Positions 26,234 through 35,227 of a stretch of 64,000 bases of DNA are shown here, one piece after another. The translations under genes were made by a program, and so were the position numbers. The stretch is from positions 186,001-250,000 of the forward strand of contig JACJXR010000005.1 in NCBI GenBank assembly GCA_020636505.1, in the 5' to 3' direction. Source of the DNA: Chitinophagales bacterium (lineage in GTDB: Bacteria; Bacteroidota; Bacteroidia; Chitinophagales; Chitinophagaceae). The notes under the pieces were generated by a model, which was not told the DNA's origin, ran no database searches, and was given only the letters and a program-made list of their open reading frames with translations. Numbering within the stretch: position 1 is the stretch's first letter; every line of letters starts with the position of its first letter.

Positions 26234-26265
26234 GTGACCGACAGGGGCGAAGCCATGTCAATCAC
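26234..26265 (+). promoter_or_regulatory. Structured leader hairpin upstream of the winged-helix/UpxY genes
   Basis: GTGAccGACA (26234-26243) and TGTCaaTCAC (26256-26265) pair perfectly except for an internal CC/AA loop. Inside, GGC-GAA-GCC (26246-26254) makes a second short stem with the very stable GCGAAGC-type tip. It ends 15 bases before the ATG at 26281. The position in the leader of an operon whose second gene is a UpxY antiterminator makes an RNA role likely. Confidence 0.5.
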
Positions 26266-26280
26266 CCAAATCAAAAAGTT

Positions 26281-26829
26281 ATGCTGGAAACACTGATATC
26301 CTCACGAACGAGGATAAAACTGCTATTGAGGCTGTTTCTGAACCCCGGTACAACCGCCTACCTCCGTGGACTGGCCGAAGAGTTTGATGAAAGCACCAAC
26401 AGTATCCGCGTTGAACTGAATCGTTTTGAAGATGCGGATATGCTGCTCTCTGAGAGCAAGGGCAACAAGAAATACTACAAAGCCAACAACAAACACCCCT
26501 TGTTTCACGACATCAACCGAATACTGCTGAAGTACATCGGTGTGGACAAAGTGATAGAAGTGATAATAGAGCGCATGGGCAAGCTGGAGCGTGTATACCT
26601 CACGGGGGACTATGCCAAAGGCAAAGACAGTGGTATCATAGACCTTGTGTTCGTGGGTGATATAGACAAGCAATACTTATTGGACATGGTAGGCAAGGGT
26701 GAACGCATGATCGATAAGAAAGTGAGGTTCATAACCTATGACTCCGACGAGTGGACGGAAGAGCTATTGACTGAAGAAGACGACAACAAATACCTCCTGC
26801 TTTGGGAGAACAAAACCGAGAAAGTATGA
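26281..26829 (+). CDS. Winged-helix regulator with nucleotidyltransferase-like tail
   Basis: The 182-aa protein has an ArsR-like winged helix in its first 75 residues (RTRIKLLLRLFLNPG, then LAEEFDESTNSIRVELNRF). A C-terminal domain resembles the MNT nucleotidyltransferase fold (RVYLTGDYAKGKDSGIIDLVFVG), but the GS/DxD catalytic pattern looks degenerate. Similar proteins head Bacteroidota capsule operons. It is fused to the UpxY gene by an ATGA start/stop overlap and is likely a regulator of this locus. Confidence 0.8.
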   Translation: MLETLISSRTRIKLLLRLFLNPGTTAYLRGLAEEFDESTNSIRVELNRFEDADMLLSESKGNKKYYKANNKHPLFHDINRILLKYIGVDKVIEVIIERMGKLERVYLTGDYAKGKDSGIIDLVFVGDIDKQYLLDMVGKGERMIDKKVRFITYDSDEWTEELLTEEDDNKYLLLWENKTEKV

Positions 26830-27320
26830 GCTGGTACGTATTATATACAAAGCCTCGCAACGAAAAGAAAGTAACGGCCAAGCTTACGGACATGGGTGTA
26901 CAGGTGTATTGCCCGCTACATACAGAGATCAGGCAGTGGAGTGATAGAAAAAAGAAGGTGCAGGAGCCTGTGTTCAAAGGGTATGTTTTTGTAAAGCTGA
27001 AAGACTATAAGCAAGACAGTGTGGATGTGTTGAACTTGGCAGGTGCGGTACGCTTCCTTTGGTGGAACGGTAAGCCGGGTATTGTTCGCGAATATGAAAT
27101 AAAGGCGATACAAGACTTCTTGGACGACTATAAAAACACAGATGTGAAGATAGAAATTGAGCAAGGGGAAGAAATGGTAGTCAACGAAGGGCCGCTTAAA
27201 GATTCGCGTGGTAAAGTGATGCAAGTGAAAGGCAATATTGCGGTACTGCACCTCAAATCGTTAGGGCTGAACATAGTAGCCAAGTTGCCGATACAGTCCT
27301 TGTCAAAAACCAACAATTAA
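26826..27320 (+). CDS. UpxY/NusG-like transcription antiterminator
   Basis: The 164-aa protein has the NusG N-terminal domain (WYVLYTKPRNEKKVTAKL, PVFKGYVFVK) and a KOW-like C-terminal part (VNEGPLKDSRGKVMQVKG). UpxY proteins bind RNA polymerase at the leader of their own capsule operon and prevent early termination. The ATG at 26826 overlaps the preceding stop in ATGA; an earlier in-frame GTG at 26802 would put eight extra residues before the NGN fold and is unlikely. Confidence 0.9.
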   Translation: MSWYVLYTKPRNEKKVTAKLTDMGVQVYCPLHTEIRQWSDRKKKVQEPVFKGYVFVKLKDYKQDSVDVLNLAGAVRFLWWNGKPGIVREYEIKAIQDFLDDYKNTDVKIEIEQGEEMVVNEGPLKDSRGKVMQVKGNIAVLHLKSLGLNIVAKLPIQSLSKTNN

Positions 27321-27384
27321 CCGTATCGTAACCTATTATCAAGCTTATGATGCCTTATATGTATAATTAGGCTTTGTTTTTCAC

Positions 27385-27392
27385 TACATTTG
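27385..27392 (+). promoter_or_regulatory. Candidate internal -7 box (TACATTTG) before wza
   Basis: An exact TAnnTTTG match lies 19 bases before the ATG at 27412, in the 91-bp gap after the antiterminator gene. It may give a second promoter for the export and synthesis genes. Confidence 0.4.
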
Positions 27393-27411
27393 AGCAAAAA
27401 TCAGACATATA

Positions 27412-28239
27412 ATGAGTATTATATCGAAAAATATTAAATACTACGGTGTAATATGTATTGCTATCGTTCTTGGTCTAATGACAATGACATCGTGTCACCA
27501 AGCCAAGCAAGTGGCCTATTTCCAAAACATACCCGACAGTGCGGGCACCGAAGTAAGAATAAAGAATACTCCTTATGTGGAGCCTCTGATTCATGTCGGA
27601 GACATCCTGAACATACAGATAACCACCATTGACGCAAAAATAGGTGGTATCATCAGCAACGAATCTCAAACAAACACAGAAGGTGCAGGCGGCTCCGAAC
27701 CTACCAGCGGATATATAGTTGATAAGAACGGATATATCGAAATGCCGGTTGTAGGTCGTTTGAAAGTGGCGGGACTGACCACAAGCGAGGCGAAAGAAAG
27801 AATAAGAGAGACAGCGCTTAAGTTCTATAAAGATCCATTGGTGAATGTACGAGTGGCCAACTTCGTGATATCTGTATTGGGTGAGGTAAGAAACCCCGGT
27901 CGCTATGTGATAGCCACCGAGAAGATAAACATCATAGACGCCATTGCTCTTGCAGGCGATTTGTCTTTGGGAGGTAAGCGTGGAAACGTGATGCTGATAA
28001 GAGAGGAGAACGGAGAAAGCGTTTTCACTCGTATAGACATGAACAGAACAGACCTGTTTACCTCAGAATATTTTTACGTACAATCGGGTGATAAAATATA
28101 TGTGGAACCTTTGAGAACAGTTGCTCGTTCGGGCACTGCAGACAAAGCGGCTGAAAGGGTTTTGACGGTTACACTTAGTATGATATCACTGACTGTTGCC
28201 ATACTCGGATTGGTAGTTAGGGTGAATGCAGCCAACTAA
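27412..28239 (+). CDS. Outer-membrane polysaccharide export lipoprotein (Wza type)
   Basis: The 275-aa lipoprotein has the lipobox MTSC with Cys28. A polysaccharide-export domain (about 55-150, IHVGDILNIQI then GYIEMPVVGRLKVAGLT) is followed by a SLBB-like domain (about 150-230, VLGEVRNPGRY). A final hydrophobic helix may cross the outer membrane as in Wza. Wza-type proteins form the octameric outer-membrane channel through which polymer leaves the cell, joined to the Wzc kinase encoded 38 bp downstream. Confidence 0.93.
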   Translation: MSIISKNIKYYGVICIAIVLGLMTMTSCHQAKQVAYFQNIPDSAGTEVRIKNTPYVEPLIHVGDILNIQITTIDAKIGGIISNESQTNTEGAGGSEPTSGYIVDKNGYIEMPVVGRLKVAGLTTSEAKERIRETALKFYKDPLVNVRVANFVISVLGEVRNPGRYVIATEKINIIDAIALAGDLSLGGKRGNVMLIREENGESVFTRIDMNRTDLFTSEYFYVQSGDKIYVEPLRTVARSGTADKAAERVLTVTLSMISLTVAILGLVVRVNAAN

Positions 28240-28277
28240 CAATACCTGAGCATTTCTGAAAAACATTTGCGCTATCA

Positions 28278-30653
28278 ATGCAAGATAGTCTTGAACCAAT
28301 TTTCATAGAAGAGAAGAAAAAAGGCGGTAGCAATATCAGCGCAGAGAAGACTATGTCTAAAGTAGTGGCTAATTGGCCACTATTTGTTTTATGTATCGTT
28401 ATATGTCTTTCGGTGGCCTATGTATACCTAAGGTATGCAACTCCAAAATACAAGGCCGAAGCCAAAATACTGATAAAGGACAAGGCGGATGCAGGGCTTA
28501 CAGAAGGTCAATTGTTCGATGAGTTAGGAATGCAGGGCAGCAATGCCAATGTGGAGAATGAGGTGGAGATAATGAAGAGCCGCACCATCATGAAGCAGAC
28601 CGTTGCCAACAGTCAGGCTCATGTACATTACTACGCTCCGGGAAGGATTAAGACAAGCGAATACTACTACAAAGAACTTCCGTTCAGATTGGTGACCATC
28701 AACAGTGAAGACATCAACCTATCGACAGGTTATAAAATAACGTTGAAGGGAGATGCCGGTTACAAACTGACCTACAAAAAGAAAACTTGGGAAAACAACT
28801 GGGGTGATACCATCGAGCTGCCTACATGCAAAGCGGTATTATATCATCAACCCGCATCTGCAAACCCCGCCTATGTTTTCGAGAGCTATAACATAACCAT
28901 CAAGCCTGTTGAATGGCAAGCGATACGTGCACTGAAAGCATTAGATATAAAACAGGTCAACAACAAGTCGAGCATTATTGACCTCGCATATTCCGATGCA
29001 CTGCCACTACGTGCAGAAGACATGCTCAACGAGCTGATAGATGTATATCTGAAAGCAAACATTGACGACCGAGTAACCACCATGCAAGCAACAGTCAAAT
29101 TTATAGACAACAGACTTGTATTGGTAACAGACGAGTTGGGCAACATTGAGAAGAACCTTGAACACTTCAAGAGTGAGAGGAAACTAACCGACCTGAGTGA
29201 GCAGTCGAAAATGCTCATAGATTACAGCACCGACTATGCCAAACAAATAACCGAACGCGAGGTACAGCTGAGGGTGATAGAGTCTTTGGAAGAGTACCTT
29301 GCAGACGATGCCAACAAAGACAAGATAGTTCCTTCATCGCTGTTGGTAAGGGACGATGCCTCACTTGCATCCATGGAGGCTTACAATGATCTGCAACTGA
29401 AACGCGCAGCGATGTTGATGACTAGAACGGAGAACAACTTGGTCATTAAAAATCTTGACACCCAACTCGAAACCATTCGTGACGACCTTGTTCGTTCATT
29501 GAGTTCCATGAAGAAGAGCGTGGTTGTCTCCATCAACGAGTTGAAGAAGAAGTCGGGCGACTTGGACAATGAAATAAGAAAAGTACCGGAGAACGAAAGG
29601 ATATTCTTGGAGTACACAAGGCAACAGCATATAAAACAAGAACTGTACCTGTTCCTTTTGAAGAAGAGAGAGGAAACAGCCATTTCAAAATCCACAACTC
29701 TTGCAAACGCTCGTGTGATAGACCCTGCAAGAACCAAGAGCAACCCTTATGCTCCTCAAAAGAGCAAAATATATTTAGCTGCATTTGTACTCGGGCTGTT
29801 CTTCCCGGGGATGTACTTGTTCGTCAGGGAGCAGTTCAATGTGAAAGTGACAGATAAGATTGACATCACAGGAAACATATCTGCCAAGATAATTGGAGAG
29901 ATTGGCCACAAGCCAGACGGCTCAGATGTTGTTGTACTCAACGACAGTAAGACAGTTATAGCCGAGCAGTTCCGTTCGCTTAGAACCAACCTTCAATTCT
30001 TACTTACGGACAAACAACACAAAACCGTATTGGTTACCTCAAGCATGAGCGGCGAAGGAAAATCATTTGTAGCGTTGAACCTCGCCATATCATTATCTCT
30101 ATCGGGAGAAAAAGTTGTTTTGCTTGAGCTGGACCTTCGCAAACCGAAAATATCCGCTAACTTGAACCTAAGAAATTCAATAGGCTTTACCGGTTACATG
30201 GCAGGCAAAGCAGATATTGATAATATTATAACTCCTTCGGGCTTGGTGGATACTTTATCCATCATACCTTCGGGAGCCATACCGCCCAACCCATCCGAAC
30301 TGATGCTTTCTCCAAAAGTGAAAGATCTGTTCGATAAGCTGAAGAATGAGTATGACTATGTAATAATCGATTCCGCACCTGTGGGATTGGTTACCGACGC
30401 TCAACTACTCGGCAAACATGCGGATACCACCCTGTATATCTGCAGAATGAACTTCACTCGTAAAGAACAACTGTCAAACGCGGATGAGCTTTACACAACA
30501 GGGAAAATAAAGCCGATGAGTATAGTGGCCAATGACGTTAAGGGTAATAATTCCGCATACGGATATGGCGGTTACGGCAATGATGATTATTTTGAAGGAA
30601 AGAGATCGAAAGGTTTAAAAAACATCATGAGTAAAATGACCGGAAGGTCATAA
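28278..30653 (+). CDS. Polysaccharide co-polymerase / tyrosine autokinase (Wzc type)
   Basis: The 791-aa protein joins a Wzz domain (membrane helices near residues 35-55 and 500) to a cytoplasmic BY-kinase domain. Walker A SSMSGEGKS is near 590, A' VVLLELDLRKPK near 615, and Walker B DYVIIDSAP near 690. The tail has four tyrosines in a short stretch (AYGYGGYGNDDYF), the expected autophosphorylation cluster. Such kinases set chain length together with Wza and are reset by the PHP phosphatase encoded at 21986. Confidence 0.95.
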   Translation: MQDSLEPIFIEEKKKGGSNISAEKTMSKVVANWPLFVLCIVICLSVAYVYLRYATPKYKAEAKILIKDKADAGLTEGQLFDELGMQGSNANVENEVEIMKSRTIMKQTVANSQAHVHYYAPGRIKTSEYYYKELPFRLVTINSEDINLSTGYKITLKGDAGYKLTYKKKTWENNWGDTIELPTCKAVLYHQPASANPAYVFESYNITIKPVEWQAIRALKALDIKQVNNKSSIIDLAYSDALPLRAEDMLNELIDVYLKANIDDRVTTMQATVKFIDNRLVLVTDELGNIEKNLEHFKSERKLTDLSEQSKMLIDYSTDYAKQITEREVQLRVIESLEEYLADDANKDKIVPSSLLVRDDASLASMEAYNDLQLKRAAMLMTRTENNLVIKNLDTQLETIRDDLVRSLSSMKKSVVVSINELKKKSGDLDNEIRKVPENERIFLEYTRQQHIKQELYLFLLKKREETAISKSTTLANARVIDPARTKSNPYAPQKSKIYLAAFVLGLFFPGMYLFVREQFNVKVTDKIDITGNISAKIIGEIGHKPDGSDVVVLNDSKTVIAEQFRSLRTNLQFLLTDKQHKTVLVTSSMSGEGKSFVALNLAISLSLSGEKVVLLELDLRKPKISANLNLRNSIGFTGYMAGKADIDNIITPSGLVDTLSIIPSGAIPPNPSELMLSPKVKDLFDKLKNEYDYVIIDSAPVGLVTDAQLLGKHADTTLYICRMNFTRKEQLSNADELYTTGKIKPMSIVANDVKGNNSAYGYGGYGNDDYFEGKRSKGLKNIMSKMTGRS

Positions 30654-30671
30654 CTCCCTCAATACTGTAAA

Positions 30672-31958
30672 ATGGAAAACAACAGAAAAATAGCGGTCAT
30701 AGGCCTTGGATATGTAGGCTTACCTCTGGCTGTGGAATTCGCAAAACATTTCCCAACACTTGGCTTCGACATCAACGAAGGAAGAATAAAAGAATTGATG
30801 TCAGGTAAAGACAACACACTCGAGGTGGAAGATGCAGACCTGAAAGCCGTAATCGTCGACAACAAAGACAGTAAGGGTTTGTACTGCACCAACAAGTTGG
30901 AAGACATTGCAGACTGCAACTATTATATAGTAACAGTACCTACACCTGTTGATAAATACAACCGTCCCGATCTGACGCCGTTGTACAAAGCAAGTGAAAC
31001 AGTGGGCAAGGTATTGAGCAAAGGAGACATCGTGATATACGAATCAACGGTATACCCCGGTGTAACAGAAGACGAATGTGTACCTGTGCTTGAAAGAGTA
31101 TCGGGACTTAAATACAATCAAGATTTTTATTGCGGTTATTCTCCCGAGCGCATCAACCCGGGAGACAAAGAGCATACAGTTACCAAAATATTGAAAGTGA
31201 CTTCGGGCTCCAACGACGAGGTTGCTGAAAAAGTAGACAGCCTTTACCGCACCATCATTACAGCAGGAACACATAAGGCTGCAAGCATTAAGGTTGCCGA
31301 AGCAGCGAAAGTGATAGAGAATGCTCAGCGCGATATCAACATCGCATTTGTGAATGAGTTGGCTAAGATATTCAACCGTATGGGAATAGACACCAGTGAT
31401 GTATTGGCAGCGGCAGGTACCAAATGGAACTTTCTTCCATTCAAACCCGGACTGGTTGGCGGACACTGTATAGGTGTAGACCCTTACTATCTGGCACAGA
31501 AAGCTCAAGAGGTGGGTTACCATCCTGAAATAATACTTGCGGGTCGCAGACTGAACGACAGTATGGGCGGTTATATAGCCAATGAGGTGGTGAAGGAAAT
31601 GATCAAGCGCGACATGGCGGTGAAGGGTTCCAACATATTGGTATTGGGGATCACGTTCAAAGAAAACTGCCCTGATGTACGTAACACAAGAGTTGTAGAC
31701 ATCATCGCGGAACTGAATACATACGAAGCCAACCTTACAGTATACGACCCTTGGGCCAACCCGGGCGAAGTGCATCACGAATATGGTGTCACCACTACAA
31801 CGGAATTGCCTGAAAAAGGAAAGTACAATGCAGTGGTATTGGCAGTGGCACACAAAGAGTTCACTAACAACAACTGGAACGACTGGCTGACAGACGGCGG
31901 CATCATATACGATGTGAAAGGCTGCCTTGAAAGGTCTGATGTTCACGCTAGGTTGTAA
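30672..31958 (+). CDS. Nucleotide-sugar dehydrogenase (WbpA/WbpO/TviB type)
   Basis: The 428-aa enzyme has an N-terminal Rossmann motif GLGYVGLPLA, the YSPERINPGD segment, and the catalytic cysteine in GGHCIGVDPYY near residue 264. A C-terminal UDP-binding part contains GITFKENCPDVRNT. It oxidises C6 of a UDP-N-acetylhexosamine to the uronic acid with NAD. With the WbpD-like gene 8 bp downstream and WbpB-, WbpE- and WbpI-like genes later, it is the likely first step of a UDP-diacetamido-uronic acid route. Confidence 0.92.
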   Translation: MENNRKIAVIGLGYVGLPLAVEFAKHFPTLGFDINEGRIKELMSGKDNTLEVEDADLKAVIVDNKDSKGLYCTNKLEDIADCNYYIVTVPTPVDKYNRPDLTPLYKASETVGKVLSKGDIVIYESTVYPGVTEDECVPVLERVSGLKYNQDFYCGYSPERINPGDKEHTVTKILKVTSGSNDEVAEKVDSLYRTIITAGTHKAASIKVAEAAKVIENAQRDINIAFVNELAKIFNRMGIDTSDVLAAAGTKWNFLPFKPGLVGGHCIGVDPYYLAQKAQEVGYHPEIILAGRRLNDSMGGYIANEVVKEMIKRDMAVKGSNILVLGITFKENCPDVRNTRVVDIIAELNTYEANLTVYDPWANPGEVHHEYGVTTTTELPEKGKYNAVVLAVAHKEFTNNNWNDWLTDGGIIYDVKGCLERSDVHARL

Positions 31959-31966
31959 CAATACAA

Positions 31967-32536
31967 ATGGAGTATTACGCTCACCCCACATCTGTAATTG
32001 ACGAAGGCTGTACCATAGGTGCAGGCTCCAAAATATGGCACTTCTCTCATATCATGAGTGAGTGTACCATAGGTGAGCGATGCAACATCGGTCAAAACGT
32101 GGTTGTATCTCCGCAAGTGGTTTTGGGAAATAATGTCAAGGTGCAAAACAATGTTTCCATCTATTCAGGTGTTACTTGTGATGATGACGTGTTCCTCGGT
32201 CCATCTTGTGTATTCACCAACATCAGTAACCCCCGCAGTGAAGTAATACGCAGAGACAAATACGAAAACACGCATGTTTGCAAGGGTGCTACCATCGGAG
32301 CCAATGCCACCATTGTTTGTGGCATAACGATAGGTGCATATGCATTCATAGGTGCGGGAGCGGTGGTTACAAAAGATGTACCGCCTTATGCGTTGTTGGT
32401 AGGTAACCCCGCCAAACAAACAGGATGGATGAGTGAGTGCGGACACAAACTCAACTTCGACAATAACGATATAGCCATATGCCCCGAACATAACGATGAG
32501 TACAGACTCACCGAGAAAGGGGTGCAAAAGCTGTAA
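31967..32536 (+). CDS. UDP-3-amino-GlcNAc-uronate N-acetyltransferase (WbpD/WlbB-like)
   Basis: The 189-aa left-handed beta-helix acetyltransferase shows hexapeptide repeats throughout. Landmarks close to WbpD include IWHFSHI near residue 22, VFTNISNPRSEV near 82, KGATIGANATIVCGITIG near 105 and the C-terminal VGNPAKQTGWMSECG. WbpD uses acetyl-CoA to acetylate the 3-amino group of UDP-GlcNAc(3NH2)A. Its presence argues strongly that the polymer contains a 2,3-diacetamido uronic acid. Confidence 0.9.
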   Translation: MEYYAHPTSVIDEGCTIGAGSKIWHFSHIMSECTIGERCNIGQNVVVSPQVVLGNNVKVQNNVSIYSGVTCDDDVFLGPSCVFTNISNPRSEVIRRDKYENTHVCKGATIGANATIVCGITIGAYAFIGAGAVVTKDVPPYALLVGNPAKQTGWMSECGHKLNFDNNDIAICPEHNDEYRLTEKGVQKL

Positions 32537-32560
32537 TTCCACACATAGCCATATCTCAAA

Positions 32561-34054
32561 ATGAGTATAGGCAAAAAAGCAGGAAAAGGATTTATACGAT
32601 TGTTCCAGCGCAATATGCTGGAAAAGCTGATGGGCTTAACCACCATCATCATATTGGCGAGAAAATTGACGCCGTATGATTTTGGGTTGGTGAGTATCAC
32701 CGAGGTATTGCTGTATACCATTTCCGTATTCGGCACCACAGGGCTCAGCGAGTTTCTGTTGGCATACAAAAAGGATGATGTCGAAGAAATATTCAAAGCG
32801 GCATTCTGGTTTAACCTTGCGTTGTCAGTAATCATACTCGCGATATTTCTCGGGGCTGCACCCTTCTGGGCCAACTATCAAGACGACCCACGCATACTCA
32901 ACATCAGCCTTATTGCCGGAGGTATATTCTTATTCTCACAGATAGGCATCATTCCTCGTGTAAGACTCAACAAAGACCTTCGCTTTGACAAACAGGTACG
33001 AATACAAGCACCGTTCACTGTATTGATACCTTTGGCCAAAGTGGCGGCGGTATTTGCAGGATGGGGAGTGTATAGTTTGATATTACCAACCTTGATACTC
33101 ACACCGATACAATCTTTTTTCTTCTACTACGCCACCAAACTACGTCCGGGATGGAATATGCATTTCGGTCGTTGGAGAGAGATATACGGTTTCACAAAAC
33201 ATCTTATCGGCTCGGGATTGTTGAGAAGGCTGGCGGACAATGGAGACAAATTCATTATCAGTAAGTTGTTGGGATTGGAGATGCTTGGCCTTTACAATAT
33301 AGCCATGCGTATGGCCGAACTGTTCACCACACAGCTCACCATGATGTCCAACAATGTGTTGGCTGCTGTACTACCTAAATACACCGACGATAAGAAGATG
33401 TTCTACAAATACTACATGAACTCTTTGAAGGCATTTGCATTCGTCATGTTGCCTTTCCTTGCAGTGATGATGGTGGCTGCCAAACCTATCATCTTACTCT
33501 TTTACGGTGAGCAATGGATAGATGCAGTATTGCCCATGCAGATATTGATAGTATACACCGCCCTTCGTTCGGTTACCAGTTCTTTCAGCGTGGTGATGAA
33601 CTCTTTTCACCTTAACAAACTGTCCTTTAAAGTAAACTTGTTCTTTACACCAACACATCTTATCGCATCCGCCATTGGTGCTTACATGTGGGGCATACCC
33701 GGTGTGGCGTTGGCTTTGGTATTGGTAAGAGCAGGTTTTTACAATTGGCGTATCAATCTTATGATGAAAGCTGTGGAAGAGCCGGTCATTCGTTGGTACA
33801 AAGACCTCATGCCTTATTTTCTGATTACGCTCATTGTGGTTGGTGTATCATGGTTTGGTAGCTATTACATGTTCAGCTCATTCCCTAACCTCATGCCGCT
33901 TATTTCGATAGCTATTATCGGAATCGGCATTGTGGTGATATATAACCTGTTGGTGAAAATATTCTACCCACAGGAACTGAAAACCATATCCGGATTTTTA
34001 GGTGGTGCATTCCCGAAAATGCAACCACACTTCAACCGTCTGTACGGCTTATAA
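32561..34054 (+). CDS. Wzx-type lipid-linked oligosaccharide flippase (MOP family)
   Basis: The 497-aa protein has roughly twelve or more hydrophobic helices across its length and an N-terminal GFIRLFQRNMLEKLMGLTT pattern typical of polysaccharide MATE/MOP transporters. It should move undecaprenyl-diphosphate-linked repeat units across the inner membrane. With the Wzy-like polymerase at 48651 it defines a Wzx/Wzy route. Confidence 0.9.
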   Translation: MSIGKKAGKGFIRLFQRNMLEKLMGLTTIIILARKLTPYDFGLVSITEVLLYTISVFGTTGLSEFLLAYKKDDVEEIFKAAFWFNLALSVIILAIFLGAAPFWANYQDDPRILNISLIAGGIFLFSQIGIIPRVRLNKDLRFDKQVRIQAPFTVLIPLAKVAAVFAGWGVYSLILPTLILTPIQSFFFYYATKLRPGWNMHFGRWREIYGFTKHLIGSGLLRRLADNGDKFIISKLLGLEMLGLYNIAMRMAELFTTQLTMMSNNVLAAVLPKYTDDKKMFYKYYMNSLKAFAFVMLPFLAVMMVAAKPIILLFYGEQWIDAVLPMQILIVYTALRSVTSSFSVVMNSFHLNKLSFKVNLFFTPTHLIASAIGAYMWGIPGVALALVLVRAGFYNWRINLMMKAVEEPVIRWYKDLMPYFLITLIVVGVSWFGSYYMFSSFPNLMPLISIAIIGIGIVVIYNLLVKIFYPQELKTISGFLGGAFPKMQPHFNRLYGL

Positions 34055-34057
34055 CTT

Positions 34058-35206
34058 ATGCGCATAACCATTCTACCGGGTTCTGTACCTTCTACCACAT
34101 TTATTGATATGCTTATCAATACAATGGCCGATGAAGGTTTTGACGTAACAGTGGTTGGCAAACAGACGGGTGCTTATAATTATAAATCAGGTGTATCAAC
34201 CATCATCGTACCCGAAGGAACGACAAGTAGAATCTTCTTCATTCTGAAAATGCTCTTACTTACAGGTTTTAAGCACTTCGGAAAAATCGTTGGTGCAAGC
34301 AACAGACTGACGGGCTTGTTCAACAATCTGCTTTTCTACCTACCTATCATATATTCAAAGCCTGATAAAATACACATACAATGGACAGCATTTATTCATA
34401 ATCGTGATCTGTTGTTTGAATTATACCCCAATAAGGTATTGGTAAGTATGCGTGGTGCGCATATCAATTACACACCTATCACTACTCCTGAAATAAAAGA
34501 AAGTTATTTAAGACTCTTCTCTAAAGTGCATCGGTTTCATGCAGTCAGTAATGCAATAGCACAAGAAGCAATTCAATATGGTGCCGACATTGAGAAAACA
34601 GATGTAATCTATTCCTGTGTAGATGATTCTCTTTTAGAAAAACCCATCAGCCGCAAAAAGCATTCGGATACGCTACACGTTATTTCTGTTGGACGCTTCT
34701 TTTGGAAGAAAGGATACGAGTATGCCTTGGATGCATTGTGCGAGCTTAAAAAAGCAGATGTGCCTTTTAAATACACGCTTATAGCAGAAGGAGACACTCC
34801 TGCAAGCATCAAATATCAAATACATCAGTTAGGCCTTAGCGATTATGTAACCATTATTAATCGTTTGCCACACGATGAAGTATTGACTCAAATTGAAAAT
34901 GCTGATGTATTACTACTTACAAGTGTTGAAGAAGGCATAGCCAATGTTGTGTTGGAAGCTATGGGTATAGGCACTCCTGTCATAACTACAAATGTAGGGG
35001 GCATGTCCGAAGTCATTGTAGATGGAGAAAGTGGATATTTGGTTCCTGCACGAGACGTTTCATCCATCACCACCACTCTAAAAAAATTTCGTAGACGAAC
35101 ACCTGAAGAACGATATGCTATTGCCGAGAATGCCAAATCCCAAATACAACAGCACCATAACAGAAAGAACTACGCCGAACAATTTGTTCGCTTTTATAAG
35201 AATTGA
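34058..35206 (+). CDS. Family 4 glycosyltransferase
   Basis: The 382-aa GT-B protein has its nucleotide-sugar domain marked by VISVGRFFWKKGYEYALDAL near residue 208 and the EGIANVVLEAMGIGTPVI motif near 292 (EX7E pattern). The N-terminal acceptor domain has KVLVSMRGAHINYTP. It resembles the product of 43731 in both places (SVGRFxWKKGYEYxL; FRGYDINY), so the two may act on related acceptors. The start lies 3 bases after the flippase stop. Confidence 0.88.
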   Translation: MRITILPGSVPSTTFIDMLINTMADEGFDVTVVGKQTGAYNYKSGVSTIIVPEGTTSRIFFILKMLLLTGFKHFGKIVGASNRLTGLFNNLLFYLPIIYSKPDKIHIQWTAFIHNRDLLFELYPNKVLVSMRGAHINYTPITTPEIKESYLRLFSKVHRFHAVSNAIAQEAIQYGADIEKTDVIYSCVDDSLLEKPISRKKHSDTLHVISVGRFFWKKGYEYALDALCELKKADVPFKYTLIAEGDTPASIKYQIHQLGLSDYVTIINRLPHDEVLTQIENADVLLLTSVEEGIANVVLEAMGIGTPVITTNVGGMSEVIVDGESGYLVPARDVSSITTTLKKFRRRTPEERYAIAENAKSQIQQHHNRKNYAEQFVRFYKN

Positions 35207-35227
35207 TAACCATTACAACTAAAAGAA

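Noticed and set aside
31044..31991. 315-codon open frame on the minus strand
   Set aside because: It is antisense to the nucleotide-sugar dehydrogenase, which has all its motifs. The frame shows no family resemblance.
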